Below, in pieces: positions 1-11,663 of a DNA stretch of 64,000 bases; positions within the stretch are counted from its first letter, which is position 1, and the number at the start of each line of letters is the position of its first letter. A program made the position numbers and the translations under genes. Source of the DNA: Calliopum simillimum (Eukaryota; Arthropoda; Insecta; Diptera; Lauxaniidae); contig OX638370.1 in the NCBI GenBank assembly GCA_951812925.1, positions 6,038,001-6,102,000 of the forward strand, given 5' to 3'. A model generated the notes under the pieces. The model saw only the letters and a list, made by a program, of their open reading frames with translations, was not told the origin of the DNA and did not search any database.

Positions 1-307
1 TATCGTAAATTGAATTTGTTAAAGTGTCATGCATAGAGTTGTACGTTCACATAAACGTGAATATTGGAAATACAGGGTGTTTCAAAACCAAAAAAAAAAA
101 TTAACTAGCTTAAAGCATACTTTTTGTATATGAAAAGGGTACACTATACTACAGAAACTAAGTTATTATGTCAATCCATGCTTTTTACACTTTTACTTTA
201 GATAATCTTAAAATTTACACTACATTTGGTAATTTCGAAACCTGATGCGGATTCAGGGCGTCTAAATGCATAAGTATCACATAGTTTAAAGTTAATATTT
301 CATGAAT
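1..307. other. AT-rich intergenic, nothing recognised
   Basis: Low-complexity AT-rich sequence. A short open frame on the minus strand runs into the R2 repeat and has no protein-like character. I see no gene here. Confidence 0.5.
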
Positions 308-740
308 ACTAGAATCGCCCAATGGGAAAAATTTTTGCCACAAATGTATTAAATAATTTTGGTACTTTTTGGACAGTTTTAGTACTTTTTTAGCGAGTTG
401 GTACAAAATAGAAAAGCTCATTTATCATCACTGGTACAATGACAAATCTGAAACGAAAAAAAAATAAAAGCATGAAATCAGTGTCAGTCAGCTTTTTGTC
501 TTTCTCTTTGTGCTGTATCCTCTTTTCAGCTCTGTGTGACAGCGTATTTTGTTGTTGTTAACGTTGAAAAATTTGCATTTAATTTTACCTAGCTTAATGG
601 CAAAATAATAATATAATTTTAACTTTGTGCACATCTACACACAAATACGTTTCGAATGGTGTATAATTTAAAGTCATGCTCCATTTCTAACATAGCAAAA
701 CAGGTAGGACAAATTTTTGTCTTGCGTATTACTTAATATA
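308..740 (+). repeat. Dispersed repeat R2, copy 1
   Basis: This roughly 430-bp block begins near CTAGAATCGCC and ends near CTTGCGTATTA. Three further copies lie at 19103-19315 (minus, internally deleted), 23589-24015 (minus) and 58339-58725 (plus). Shared landmarks in order are CTAGAATCGCC, GGTACTTTTTGGACA, CAGCTCTGTGTGACCGC, TTTGTGCACATCTACACACA and TGGTGTATAATTT. There is no open reading frame, no clear terminal inverted repeat and no A tail, so the class (SINE, MITE or Helitron-like) stays open. Confidence 0.8.
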
Positions 741-1565
741 TAGATATAGATTTAAGGACATTTCAGTTCGAGAAAAAAATATGAAAAATCATATTTCGAA
801 AGAGTCTTTAAGTCATTTAAATTTTTTTGAATCAAAATTTAAAGATTCACCCTGTTTGCCTTGAGGTAACACCAACAATTATACACGCACACAAACAAAA
901 CACTTATATATTCATGTATATATATTAATTTCTGTGCTTGAATGCATCTCAATTAATTAAAATTAAACCAAAGCTTAATTCAATTGTGAATTTATAAGAT
1001 TTATGTCCAACGAAAATAATTATATGGCTGCTTATGATGCTTTCAAATCATTACTTTTTAAAATTAAATATATGTACCCATGCATATATAATATATATAA
1101 TGTGAAACTATACTTAAAGTAACTATTAGTACATCTCAAAAGATAAATTTACCACAACTTGAAGCCAATAAGTTAAATTTTTAAAAGTTGCTCAAGAATG
1201 CTCAATTCAAGAAATTGAAATAATGAGCTTAACTCAGGAAAGTATGAACAGACTGTATAGAAAATGATGATTATGTGCACACTTATGTCAAAATTATTCT
1301 TTTATTATGCATCGGAAACAAAACTACAACTACCCTGTAGGACTGACGGAGTCAATTTACTCAGTAGTCCAAACTTTGGTCTAGTTTTTTGCATAAGTAG
1401 TTCATAATGGACTACACCTAAAGCTAGAATACATTCACTTAAATTATCAATTGTATCAAAAATGGTCCAAATGTAATGCAAAGTAGGTCAATTATATTAA
1501 AAGTGGTTCAAATGTGAACTGATTACGTTTGTTTGGCACTTCGTCGATTGGGAAGAAGAACAAAC
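741..1565. other. AT-rich intergenic
   Basis: No gene recognised. Near 1460-1510 there is a diverged relative of the 41-bp tandem unit found at 1886-2009 (TGGTCCAAATGTAATGCA followed by GGTCAATT). Confidence 0.4.
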
Positions 1566-1632
1566 GATAGTATATCGGTCTAGTGACTTACGCTGCGTGG
1601 AGAAGCTCTGGTTCAAGTCCTCCACTCGATGA
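1566..1632 (+). repeat. tRNA-like segment (probable SINE head or tRNA fossil)
   Basis: About 67 bases containing a good polymerase III B box (GGTTCAAGTCC) and an A-box-like TAGTATATCGG about 40 bases upstream. The presumed acceptor ends do not pair, so this is not a functional tRNA gene. A tRNA-derived SINE head or decayed tRNA pseudogene is more likely. Confidence 0.35.
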
Positions 1633-1885
1633 TTTTCAATTTCAATTTTTAGATTTCTATTAATTTGTACACAATTTGTCTAAAGAGTCTTCGGAGCAGA
1701 AAATGAAACATATGTTCAACATAGACGAGGTATAAAATAATAAAAAATTAATAAAAACATTGCTCAGAAATATATAACAAACTCTTTAGCACATTCGGCT
1801 ACGAAACCTTTTGAAATTTTTGTGTAAAATTTGAATTTCATATTAAATTTGTTGAAATTTATAAATAAAAACAAATAAAAAACTG

Positions 1886-2009
1886 GTCTTTTTCTGGTCC
1901 GAATGTAATGCATAAGAAGACAATTGACCTTTTTCTAGTCCATTTGTAATGCATAAGGAGACAATTTACCTTTTTCTGGTCCGATTGTAATGCATAAGGA
2001 GACAATTGG
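1886..2009. repeat. Three-copy 41-bp tandem repeat
   Basis: Three consecutive units share CCTTTTTCTGGTCC, then TTGTAATGCATAAG, then GAGACAATT, with period 41 and a few substitutions. The minus-strand open frame across it is only a by-product of the repetition. Confidence 0.85.
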
Positions 2010-2242
2010 TTATGCCCAATGGCAAACAATGTAAAACGTAAATAGAACTTTATATGTGATGGAAACAGGATTTGTACTAGTCGGTTTTTCCCATGAAGTA
2101 GTTTGCAAACAAGTTTTGGAATAGTCCGTGGTCCTGCAGGGAACATAAGCGGAAAAATTGAAGTTGCTATTTCTTGTTTTTCTGAACATTTTCTTCCATT
2201 TGCTTTTTTTTAATGATATTTAATGTCGATTGTCAAAGTTTA

Positions 2243-2512
2243 GGGGTAGCACTTGGTCGAAAAAGTCACAATAGGTAACCCTATTGAGATTTATACAAAG
2301 ATTAAGAAGAATTAACGTCGGAAGTATATATTTTTTTGCATGGTAAGCCACGTGACATATAACGAGATTAAAACTGTTGATTGAAGTGGAACTGTCTGTT
2401 CGCGAAAATCGGTAGCTCTATTGAGATTTATACGAAGATTTAAAATAAATCTTGTCGGGAGTATATTTATTTTTAAATGGTTAATAACGTGATTTACAAC
2501 GAGACTTTGAGC
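2243..2512 (+). repeat. Dispersed repeat R4, tandem pair
   Basis: Two direct units (about 2272-2375 and 2408-2510), each with CTATTGAGATTTATAC, AAGATT, GTCGG.AGTATAT and an ACGAGA-like end. A third unit lies inverted at 42782-42915. The left end (GCACTTGGTCGAAA) is shared with the distant copy. No coding potential; class unknown. Confidence 0.65.
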
Positions 2513-4312
2513 CAAATCTCAAAGTATACATACATAAGTGCGTTTGTGTGTAGTGGAACTTTCCGTTCACAAAGGAACACTGCTTGGGCAAAGTGTGTCC
2601 TTATAACTTTGTTTATTGGATAGCTCGCCAAAAGTGATCTAGCCTTGTTACTTGAATTTATCTTATATTCTCTATTTAAATTTGTTATATGAATCCAAAA
2701 AACTTAATTTTAATTTGAAAGAAATATATTTGCATATTTTAATGCTTTTGAAATTTATTTCACAATTTCTACTTAAATAAATCCAAAAGAATGGATATGA
2801 ATTCATTAAATTGTGCTTTTTTGCATACATTTCGTTGCTTTTTTCTTTTTCACTTACTAACAATGCCACTTTGACAGCCATTTCATTTTGACGTTATCCT
2901 TGTGCTATCCTTTAACATTTACATTTGCAAGCCTTTGACCGTGAAATGTTTTACCAAAGAAATGAAGCAAATGAAAGAAAGAAAATATGCAAATAAAAAT
3001 TGCAGCATCAACATAAAAGAAAAACGAAGAAAATGGCAAGAAATGGCGTGCTGCTCCTTTTTATTCCTGCTTTGTGCTGAAACTTAGTTTTTTGCATAAA
3101 TCCTTTGAGCATTAAATATTTTGGGATGGGATTTTTTTATTTTTAACTATTCGTCTTTTATGCTCATTTATATATTTTATAATAACTTTTTTTATTTTTG
3201 CTTTGCTAAAGATTTTGCATTTACTTCTATTTTTCTTTTGCATGCTACGCTTTTCACACAGTATTTATTATCTTATAAAATGCAGATAACCCATAGGTAA
3301 CTGCTGTAGAAAAATACTAAGGCATAAAGAGCCACGGATATATGAAAATTGTACAGAATAGTTTGCTTTCTGCACATTACCTACCTATATTAAAAAAGCA
3401 CTTTTTATTTACTCCTTTTTTTCTAAATTTAATATTTAAAATTTTGCAATATATAGTTTAGCAAACTCTTCCGAAACTTTTAATTTAAGCCAGCCAGTGT
3501 TAATCATTTTGGTAATATATCTTCACTTAAGTTCGAAAGTTGGTACTGCCAAAAGATTGCAGCAGCAGTCTGGCGTAAGTTGCAATAAATCTTGCCACAA
3601 AATTCCCTAGGCTTTTCTTGCATTATGATATGCTACTTTTTTTTCTTTGCGAAATATACATAACATTTAAGCTCACGACAAAAGTGCAAAAAAACTGCAA
3701 GGCAAAGTTTTGCTTCATTTGCACTTTACCATGATGAAACAGCTCGAAACAAAAAATTCCGAAAATAAAAACTCGAGTGACAACTACGTTAAGCAACATA
3801 ACTACAAAAAAGGAAAACGCAAAAAAAAAATCAAAGTTCTTAAGCTTCACTTAAGTTTTTCTTACACAAATTAAGAAAAATTTAAAATTCTTCTTTTGTT
3901 TTCTACCAAACCAAAATACCTGTAGACTTAAGACATTATTCCATGGAAGTGATGTTTTGTTTTATTTTTCACATTTTTGTTGTATAAATTAGAGGTATTT
4001 TTCATTATTTCCGGGAGCCAGGTTCTTAATGATTCTAAATGTTTTTTTGAAGAATTTCAATAAATTAAATTTTATTGGAAACACTCACTTTGTCCGAGCA
4101 GCCGATCGTCAACTTACGTCGAAATAGCTGGTTCAGTTTCAGGAAAAAAATTGGAAAATGGAATAAAAATCGAATCGAAAAAGAGTCAACTAGTTATCAG
4201 AATAACAAATCATGAGTTTTTTAGTTTTCTATACCCTCAACGTTTTAGCCTCCACAACAGTTTGTAGATGGCCTTACAATATTTTCCGATTACATTTGAC
4301 CATTTCGTTATA
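2513..4312. other. Intergenic, nothing recognised
   Basis: AT-rich sequence with long T and A runs. The short open frames (for example 2672-2881 minus and 3623-3850 minus) consist of low-complexity residues and show no family resemblance. Confidence 0.45.
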
Positions 4313-5580
4313 AAGGGTTTTTCAATAGGAACGCTACAAAAGTAGACAGATAGGGACAGCAAACGACGCCATATTTTTTCCCGCTCTCTTGATATTTCTC
4401 TTCACTAAGGTTTGACATTTCATCATGGAAAGATATACGAGCCAACAACGAGTAGGAATTATTAAAATTTACTACCGAAATTTGGAGTCAGTGGCCTCAA
4501 CCTTAAGAGAGCTACGTCCAATTTATGGTCTTCTTAATCGTCCTACCAGATCAACAATTGAGCGTCTAGTGGAAAAATTTGAATCCACAGGCACAGTATA
4601 AAATTTTCCCGTGCCAGTGAGACAAAGAAGTGCCCATAGTGTCGAGAATATTGCTGCCGCTGAGGCTTCAGTTCAAGAAAGGCCAAATGTATCTCTCACG
4701 CGTCGCTCTCAAGCGTTGGGCATCTCTGTGACGTCGTTGTGGCAAAATTTGCTAAAAGATCTTGGCCTACATCCTTACAAGATCAAATTGATGCAAGAAC
4801 TGAAGCCGCTTGACCACCAGAAGCGTCATATGTTCGTGAATTGGGCTGAGCAACAACTTGAAAATGATTCGAATTTTCATCGAAAAATCATCTTCAGCAA
4901 TGAGGCTCATTTCTGGCTGAATGGCTTTGTCAATAAGCAAAATATGCGTTATTGGTCAGGCAGCAATCCACACGTACTTCATGAGTCACCATTGCATCCC
5001 AAAAAAATTACGGTTTGGTGCGGTTTATGGGCCGGCGGTGTCATTGAGCCGTACTTCTTCTGTGAATGGGAATCGCTACGGTTCAATGATAACCGAATAT
5101 TTTTGGCCCCAATTGGATGATATGGACTTGAAAAATATGTGGTTTCAACAGGACGGCGCCACAAGCCACAACCAATTTAATGAAAACCAAGTTTGGTGAA
5201 CGTGTTATCTCACGAAATGGCCCAGTCGATTGGCCGCTTCGGTCGTGCGATTTGACTCCGTTAGACTATTTCCTGTGAGGCCACGTCAAGTGTAAGGTCT
5301 ATGCCAACAAGCCAGCGGCGATTGATGAACTTCGTACGAATATCGATCGTGAAATTGCAGCAATAAGTATCGACCGATTTATGCTTGAAAACCGTCGAAA
5401 ATTGGGTTCAGCGGCTGGACTTCTGCAAGTGTACCCGTGGTGGCCATGCAAAAAAAAATCGAGTTCCATACATAATTGCTTCGAATGTATTTTCACAGAA
5501 ATAAAGAATTTCATTGATATCCAAAACCGTTTTTGTTTTATTTAAAAAAACTTTTGTAGCGCTCTTATTGAAAAACCTTT
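4313..5580 (+). mobile_element. Tc1/mariner-superfamily element, dead
   Basis: This 1.27-kb element has terminal inverted repeats of about 30 bp: both ends read GGTTTTTCAATA inward and share CGCTACAAAAGT. A TA dinucleotide flanks each end (4311-4312 and 5581-5582), the expected target duplication for this superfamily. It carries one transposase pseudogene on the plus strand. Confidence 0.9.
4425..5545 (+). pseudogene. Tc1/mariner transposase pseudogene
   Basis: The frame begins at an ATG (MERYTSQQR...) and runs through a helix-turn-helix region and the RNase H-like DDE core. Visible landmarks are FSNEAHFWLNG, ITVWCGLWAGG, WFQQDGATSH, VDWP and CDLTPLDYFL. Lesions visible directly are an in-frame TAA at 4599-4601, an extra T near 5060 that shifts the frame, a second shift near 5165-5170, and a Trp-to-stop change (YFL*GHV) near 5277. 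The first catalytic Asp, normally in an FSDEAH-type motif, reads Asn (AAT). It is therefore inactive both in frame and in catalytic residues. Length and TIR-to-TIR spacing are otherwise full. Confidence 0.88.
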
Positions 5581-5639
5581 TATATCGATACTTTGCATCA
5601 CTTCAAATGTTCTTCTATATATTTATATGGATATTTTTC

Positions 5640-6613
5640 TAATTACGACATTTCTTTCCAGCATATCGGCCGGTATTCCTTGAACAACACTAGTTATGTT
5701 GGTTTCCAAAGCGTCAAAAGTTTTGGGTTTGTCGTCATAAGCAAGTGATTTAACATATCCCAAAAGAATCCAACGGTGGCCAATTAACAGGAGCATTTCT
5801 TGAGATGATGTTTTCCCTCAATAATTCGATTGTTTCTCCAGCTGTATGACATGTTGCGCCATCCTTTTGAAACCAGAGGTCGGCAACACAAATATCCTGA
5901 ATTTTTGGCAACAAAAATTCATTGATCATTGCTCTGTAGTGAGCACCACCGAGCGACTGTAACAAAGGCTTCATCCGGATTTTTGAAGAAATACGGTCCG
6001 ATGATGCCTCCTGCGCATAAACCACACCAAACAGTACATTTATCGGTATACATTGGAAGCTCTTGGATTGCTTCTGGTTGCTAATCGGCCCAAATACGGC
6101 AATTTTGCCTGTTAACGTAGCCGTTCAACTACATAGAAGTGAGCTACGTCGCTAAACACAATTCTTCGATTTAATAATGAATCAATTTAAAGTTGTTCTA
6201 AGGCCCATAAGCCGAAATTGCAACGAACACCAAGATCAGCCGGCTTCAATTCTTGTACGAGCAGTGTTTTATAGGCCTTCAGAACAAGACTATCTGCTGC
6301 TGCAGCAATATTCTCTAAATTACGGGCTCTATGCACTTTGCTTTAAAATCTGGAGATGGTGTCACGACTAGTGCGCTCAGTTAGACGCTAATAACGACCA
6401 AAATGATGTTGAAGAACTCTATAACATTCTCTAACTGATGACTGATTTTGGTAGTAAGTTTCCACAATTAATAAACGTTGTTCAGGAGTAAGTCCATTCA
6501 TGATTGAGCCGTATTGAATATTGAACACGAACGTCATATGGGCAATCTATTTGACACATAACAGCTGTCAAAACAACCCAGTTGGAAAAGGGACCTGGTG
6601 TTGGATCACCCTT
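5640..6613 (-). mobile_element. Second Tc1/mariner remnant, inverted
   Basis: A different, more decayed transposase lies directly beside the previous element in the opposite orientation. It starts at 6501 (MNGLTPEQRLLIVETYYQN) and contains IVFSDVAHF, LWFQKDGATCHTA and APVNWPP, with many stops and frameshifts. The 5' end carries a GGGTGATCCAACACC-type terminus next to TA at 6614-6615. The 3' terminus was not found, so the left boundary is approximate. Confidence 0.8.
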
Positions 6614-7569
6614 TACAACTCGTTATGGCAGTTTTCTTGTGACCGTTGAGTCGAGAATTAAATTTTCCTTTACAAGGCGCGAAGAGGAATCAAGAATTTT
6701 TCCGTTTTTTTACGTTATTTCGTTTTAAAGAAAAGAAATTTAATTTAAGAAACTAAACTACACAATACATCCTTGCCAATTGGATTACGCAAGCTTAAAA
6801 GCAAATTAAGGTATTTGGAAGCAAAGTGATAACATACGTGCATACATATGGTACAATTCTATCATGTCGGAAGAACTGATTCAAAGTTTCAAAGTAACTG
6901 CACAATGTGTTTTTTGCTTGAAACACTTTAAAACTAAATTTTGGTTAGCAGGTTTGTTCTGGTTTGTGATACTTTCTCGTTGAGAAAAGTGTGTGTGTAA
7001 TTCCTAAAACACCCGCAGCACTTGATGCATGTTATAATTGAGTAGTTTTCAGAAAACTTCTTTGTCTTTAGATGTATTCTTGTGGGTTTTTGTGTATGTG
7101 GTATACCTGTAAGTGCAATCAAAATAATCGATAAAATCTGCTTCAGAGCATACATACATAGGTACATATAACTGACAACGGACAAAATTATCTACAAAAA
7201 AGGACTGCAGGCAAAACAAGAAACTTAAGAAAGTAAATGTATAGATAGATACATAATGCTATTATGAAGTTAAAGTGGAAATTGCAGATGGAAATTTACC
7301 TAAGTATTTAGTTGAACAATATAAAAAAGAACAATTTCAGTTTTCGTTTAGCAAAATTCACAAAAATTTTTTACTAAACACTTAATCTACACAGCTCGGC
7401 ATACGAAAAGAAAAAAACTTGCATTCCGTTTTTCAACCGCTTTCATACTTACATGTTCCATCTATTGGCACTAGGTGGAATTTTCTCGATGGTTCTCGCA
7501 ACAGATTAATAAAACTAGAACGGCTTCGTACTTGAGCCATCTTCTGGATTTATTTATTTCTCTTTTTGT
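6614..7569. other. Intergenic, nothing recognised
   Basis: AT-rich sequence with short microsatellites (ATAG and ATAC runs near 7235). No supported gene. Confidence 0.4.
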
Positions 7570-7755
7570 TGTTCATTTCAGTGTGTCAATGAAACGAAGA
7601 TACACATAAATTCTACCAGTTGTAAGCGCAAGCTCTCAACAAAAACTAGGTGAAATCAGTCAAGAGGACGTGGCACCTCCCATATAAGCAAAATTTTTAA
7701 AATGCTGCAGTGTAGGGTATTTAATGTTTGGCCAGGCCAAAGGTAACACCCTTAC
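7570..7755 (-). repeat. Dispersed repeat R1, partial inverted copy
   Basis: Reverse complement of the start of R1: AAGGGTGTTACC, GGCCTGGCCAAACATT, TACCCTACAC and GGAGGTGCCACG are all present. It jumps from the third to the first internal tandem unit relative to the full copy at 8441-9212. It forms the left arm of an inverted pair around the GTTGCCA array. Confidence 0.8.
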
Positions 7756-7860
7756 TAGTTTTGATTAAATAAAAATTTTGGGCTAAAAAAACGCATACAT
7801 TTTTTGAAACTTGTACATAAAATGTTTCGATAAACTTTTTCAAAATTGTGCTTTAATTTT

Positions 7861-8400
7861 CAGGGTTGCCACCTGGTTTTTTTTAAAGTTTTGCTTAAAC
7901 CATAATTTCCAAAAACAAAATTAAATTGTAGTAATAAAACGCTTAAATACACTTTTTCAAAGCCCAACATTTATTTTAAGGGTTGCAATCTGGTCCTTTT
8001 CAAAATCTTGTGTAAATTATACTTTTTTGACTTACTTAAAATTGTTGGTTTCAAAAAAGCTCAGATAAGTTTTTTGAAAATTGTACATGAATTTTCGGTG
8101 TTGCCACCTGTTTTTTTTTTAAGTTTTGCTCAAACCATAATTTCCAAAAACAAAATTAAATTGTAGTAATAAAACGCTTAAATAAACTTTTTTAAAGCCC
8201 AACATACATTTTAAGGGTTGCCATATGCTTGTTTTCAAAAATCTTGTTTAAATCATACATTTTTGACTAAATTTAGGTTTTTTTGTTTTAAAAACGCTCA
8301 AATAAACTTTTTCAACTTTCAGGGTTGCCACATTTATTTGTTTTAATTTTGTTTAAATCTTAATTTAAACAATAAAAAATCATTTTGGTTGCGTTACCAT
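7861..8400 (+). repeat. GTTGCCA tandem array
   Basis: About two and a half units of roughly 240 bp. Each half-unit ends in GGGTTGCCA or GTGTTGCCACC, followed by a T run, TTTGCT.AAACCATAATTT, AAAACGCTTAAATAAACTTT and CAACATACATTTTA. The same module forms the interior of the E1 and E2 elements (near 48820-49390, 50880-50930 and 54370-54850), although the flanks differ. Confidence 0.75.
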
Positions 8401-8440
8401 GTAAAAATTACATAGTTTCTCAAAAACGCAAAAAAAACTT

Positions 8441-9212
8441 AAGGGTGTTACCTTTGGCCTGGCCAAACATTAAATACCCTACACAGCAGTATTTTGAAAG
8501 TTTTGCTTATATGGGAGGTGCCACGCCCTCTTGCCCAAATTCACCCAGTTTTTTCTCCGAGTTTGAATTTATAGTTCTTAGTATTTGAGTGAAATTTGGT
8601 TAGGTTATCTCAAAAACATTTTTCAGTATAGCGTTTCTTATATTGGAGGTGCCACGCCCTCTTGTCCGATTTTTTCCAGTTTTTGCTTAAAGCTTGTATT
8701 TATAATTCTTAGTGTCTGAGTGAAATTTAGTTCGATTATCTCAAGAAACGCTTTCAGTATAGCGTTTTGAAGCTTTTGCTATATGAGAGGTGCCACGCCC
8801 TTTTGTCCGTATTCGCCTAGTTTTTGCTCAAAGTTTGCGCTTACAATTCGTAGAATTTATGTGTATTTTGGTGTCATTATCGTGAGAAATACTCAAAAAG
8901 ATGCATTTTGAATAATTTTTTTGTATGGGCGGTGGGAGTGTCCTTTGACTGATTTCGCTCATTTTCAATCCCCCGAGCTATCTTTAACGACGAAGGCTGT
9001 TCATTGGATTATCTTGCTTAGTTTTCCCAAAAAATTTATTTTCACACACAGCCAGCCAGCCAGCCAGCCAGCCAGACAGACGGACATGGCTATATCGAGT
9101 CAGGAAGTGACGAGTCAAGAATATATATACTTTTCTATATCTGCCACGCCTCCTACTCTGCGTTACGAACGGAAGGACAAAGTGAATATACCCTGTGTGT
9201 AGGGTATAAAAA
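8441..9212 (+). repeat. Dispersed repeat R1, full copy
   Basis: Order of parts: AAGGGTGTTACC head; three tandem units of about 130-143 bp, each beginning GGAGGTGCCACGCCC; a region ending in CCAGCCAGCCAGACAGACGG; an AATATATATACTTTT block; TGCCACGCCTCC; and a TAGGGTATAAAAA tail. Other copies lie at 28270-28996 (minus) and 37792-38447 (plus). The CCAG/ACGGACATGGCTATATCG tail resembles very abundant dispersed repeats in Drosophila euchromatin. No open reading frame. Confidence 0.8.
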
Positions 9213-10996
9213 ATTGATGAAAACTACTTACTTGAATTGAGCGCAAAATTGTTTGCCCCTACTTACTAAAAACTATTAGTAGACACAACACTATGACATT
9301 AACATTTTATTTATGCACGCTATGCCTTGCAGGAGGTAAAGCGAAAACAGACAAATCCTGCAGAACCATCAGATGTAAAAAATGATGCACTTTTATTTTT
9401 ATTTCCCCTATGCCAGCACCTCAAATGCATACAGACAAGTAAATGCAATGAAAATTTAAAATTAAAATAAATACAAAAAACACAAACACTTACAAATAAA
9501 TGGAAAAAATTGACAAAAAAAAAACGCACACAAACGAAAATTCAGCGAGCAAAAAGTTTTTGCAAAAACAGAAAAACAAATGAAAATGGCGAAAAAAAAT
9601 TGCAAAAAGTGTAACAAAATCAAAAAAAGTAGTAAAAACTTCAAGAGTGCACACGAAAATGCAAACTTTAATGAAATTAACGAAAATTAAATTTTTTAAC
9701 AAAAAGTTTTCTTTACATTAAAAAGGAAAAAATGTCCCATTCAAATGGGTAACACTGCAAATTGGATTGTGTTGCTGTGGCCCAGTCAGTCAGCAACGCG
9801 AGTTCAGCGCACACCATCACCACGGTCATAATGTCAAGAATTGCACACAACGAAATCATTTTGTCGAGATGTTTAACCCCTTTTGTGTCGTTTCTTTTTT
9901 TTTTTTTTTTTTGTATTTTTCACTTTGTCACCAAAAGCAAAAAATGGGGAAATATAAAAGTGAAAAATTATTTGTCTTTCATTTGGGGCTATTTTTTTGC
10001 CCGTTGTTTCATTTGTGATTTTTTCACTTATTTCACTGACTGTTGCTTTTAATTTGTTTATTTGGTGCTCTGGCCACCATCAGCTTTATGCTTGGGGGAG
10101 CAGCTTTTTGTTATTGGGGTTTTTTTTTTCTTTTTTGGACCTTTTATGTTAGGGGTCGTTTTGGCCATGGTATAAAAATTATGAAAATTGTTTTCTTTAA
10201 TAAGTGCTTGCTTTTTGTTGGCTATTCTGACTGACCCTTATTTTATTTCTCACAATTTGACATTTATTTGGGGCAACGCTTTTGATTGCTTTGAGCGGTT
10301 TTCAACCGTTTCAAGTATTGTGCGCGTAGAAGTTGGCTCACCCACTACAACTATAAAGAGCTGAGGTTGATACCGCATCAAAACGATGACAATATTACAC
10401 GACCAACTAATTATTATTTCTTATTAAGCACTGACATGAAGGTTGAAATGAAATTCAAAGGACTAGGCGCATACACTTGTGTGGAGGAAAGTTGGGGGAG
10501 CCACATTTTTCTACGACAAGTCATCGCTCGTAATATTATAATTTATATCATATTCTTTTCTATCAATTTATAAGTATTAATTAAGTAAATATTTAGTCTA
10601 GGTAAAATCCCCACCAAATTAACAAAAGAGACGCAAACGGCAGCACTGCACATCAGCTGTTTTTGGTACAAAGCTGCCAGTCGGTTCGTTTGCTGTCAAA
10701 GAAACAGCAAATAAATTTAGACACTCCGCAGTGAATCAGGACAGTCTTTGCGTGGCCGGCGACCGGTGAACAACAGCAGAAGCAGCAGTAAGCAGAAGTA
10801 GCAGGCAAGGCCAAATGCAACCGAGAAGGAAACCAGGTATTTGCTGAAGTAAGGTATTTGTAGTAGTAGTAGTCTCAAATGGAGTCAGGTATGCAAACAG
10901 CAGCGTTCAAACGGAATAAGGGGAATTTACTCGCGTACAAAGAGCATTGTAGTCAATAGCGAGAGCGTAGTATAAAAGGATAGTGCTCGGTGCAGT
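9213..10996. other. Intergenic, nothing recognised
   Basis: Long purine-rich then T-rich stretches (about 9480-9720 and 9895-10130). The open frames here are runs of Phe, Cys and Lys and look non-coding. Confidence 0.4.
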
Positions 10997-11663
10997 GTTG
11001 CCAGTTTAAGGGTTTTCCTCTAGATTTAGGGGATTTTAAAAGGTTTAGAAGGCAATCTAGGGGATTCGTTCAGGAGATTTGAAAAAGGTCTAGGGGATAC
11101 TTTTATGGGATTTATGCGAACGAAAAGACATTTCTGGAATAGCATCAACATTTGAACAATTGTCAGGCGGCACTATTGACGAAATTATTAGTGGATGGGA
11201 TCATCTTCATGAAATGCAAGTAAAAGAAGAAAATACAAATGAATATTGGTCAGCGGTGAGTCAATTGACAACAGCAAGTGGAGAACAGAAATTTCCTTAT
11301 ATTTCTAAGCTTGCTACCGCATTATTGAGTTTACCATTTTCAAATGCCAGTGTAGAAAGATTGTTCTCTATAATGAATATCATAAAATGTAAACTAACGT
11401 ATCTATTAGGGGCAGAGACTGCGGAAGCCATTCCCCGGGTTAACGATAATTTGTCGAACGAAATATCATTCGAGCCTTCGAAAAGTATGCTTAAAAAGTT
11501 TTGCACGACGGACATGTACAATGCTGACCCGATAATAAATCAGCTGCTCACGGCTAAAGTGGGGGGAACAGCTTCACGATCAAGCGCGATAATAAGTCAG
11601 TTTGTCACAGGTGTGCTCTTTCTCTCTCTTCGAAGTACAAAGAAGATGCAGAAGGATATATAG
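10997..11663 (+). mobile_element. hAT transposon remnant
   Basis: The left end reads CAGTGTTGCCAG, typical of hAT termini. It is followed by about 120 bp of noncoding sequence and then only the C-terminal part of a transposase. I could not find the matching right terminus, so this is an end-truncated or internally deleted copy. Confidence 0.6.
11120..11663 (+). pseudogene. hAT transposase C-terminal fragment
   Basis: An open frame of about 170 codons matches the hAT family dimerisation domain. Visible in order are EYWSAVSQL, KFPYISKLATALLSLPFSNA, SVERLFSIMNIIKCKL and GAETAEAIPRVNDNLSN. In the family this C-terminal segment follows the RNase H-like catalytic core; here the zinc finger and the core are absent. 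The frame is open but has no convincing own start (it is read from non-ATG sequence). I infer a transposon fossil, not a domesticated gene. A host gene derived from hAT would need expression evidence. Confidence 0.75.

Noticed and set aside
5299..5514. Minus-strand open frame over the Tc1/mariner transposase
   Set aside because: Shadow of the transposase pseudogene on the opposite strand.
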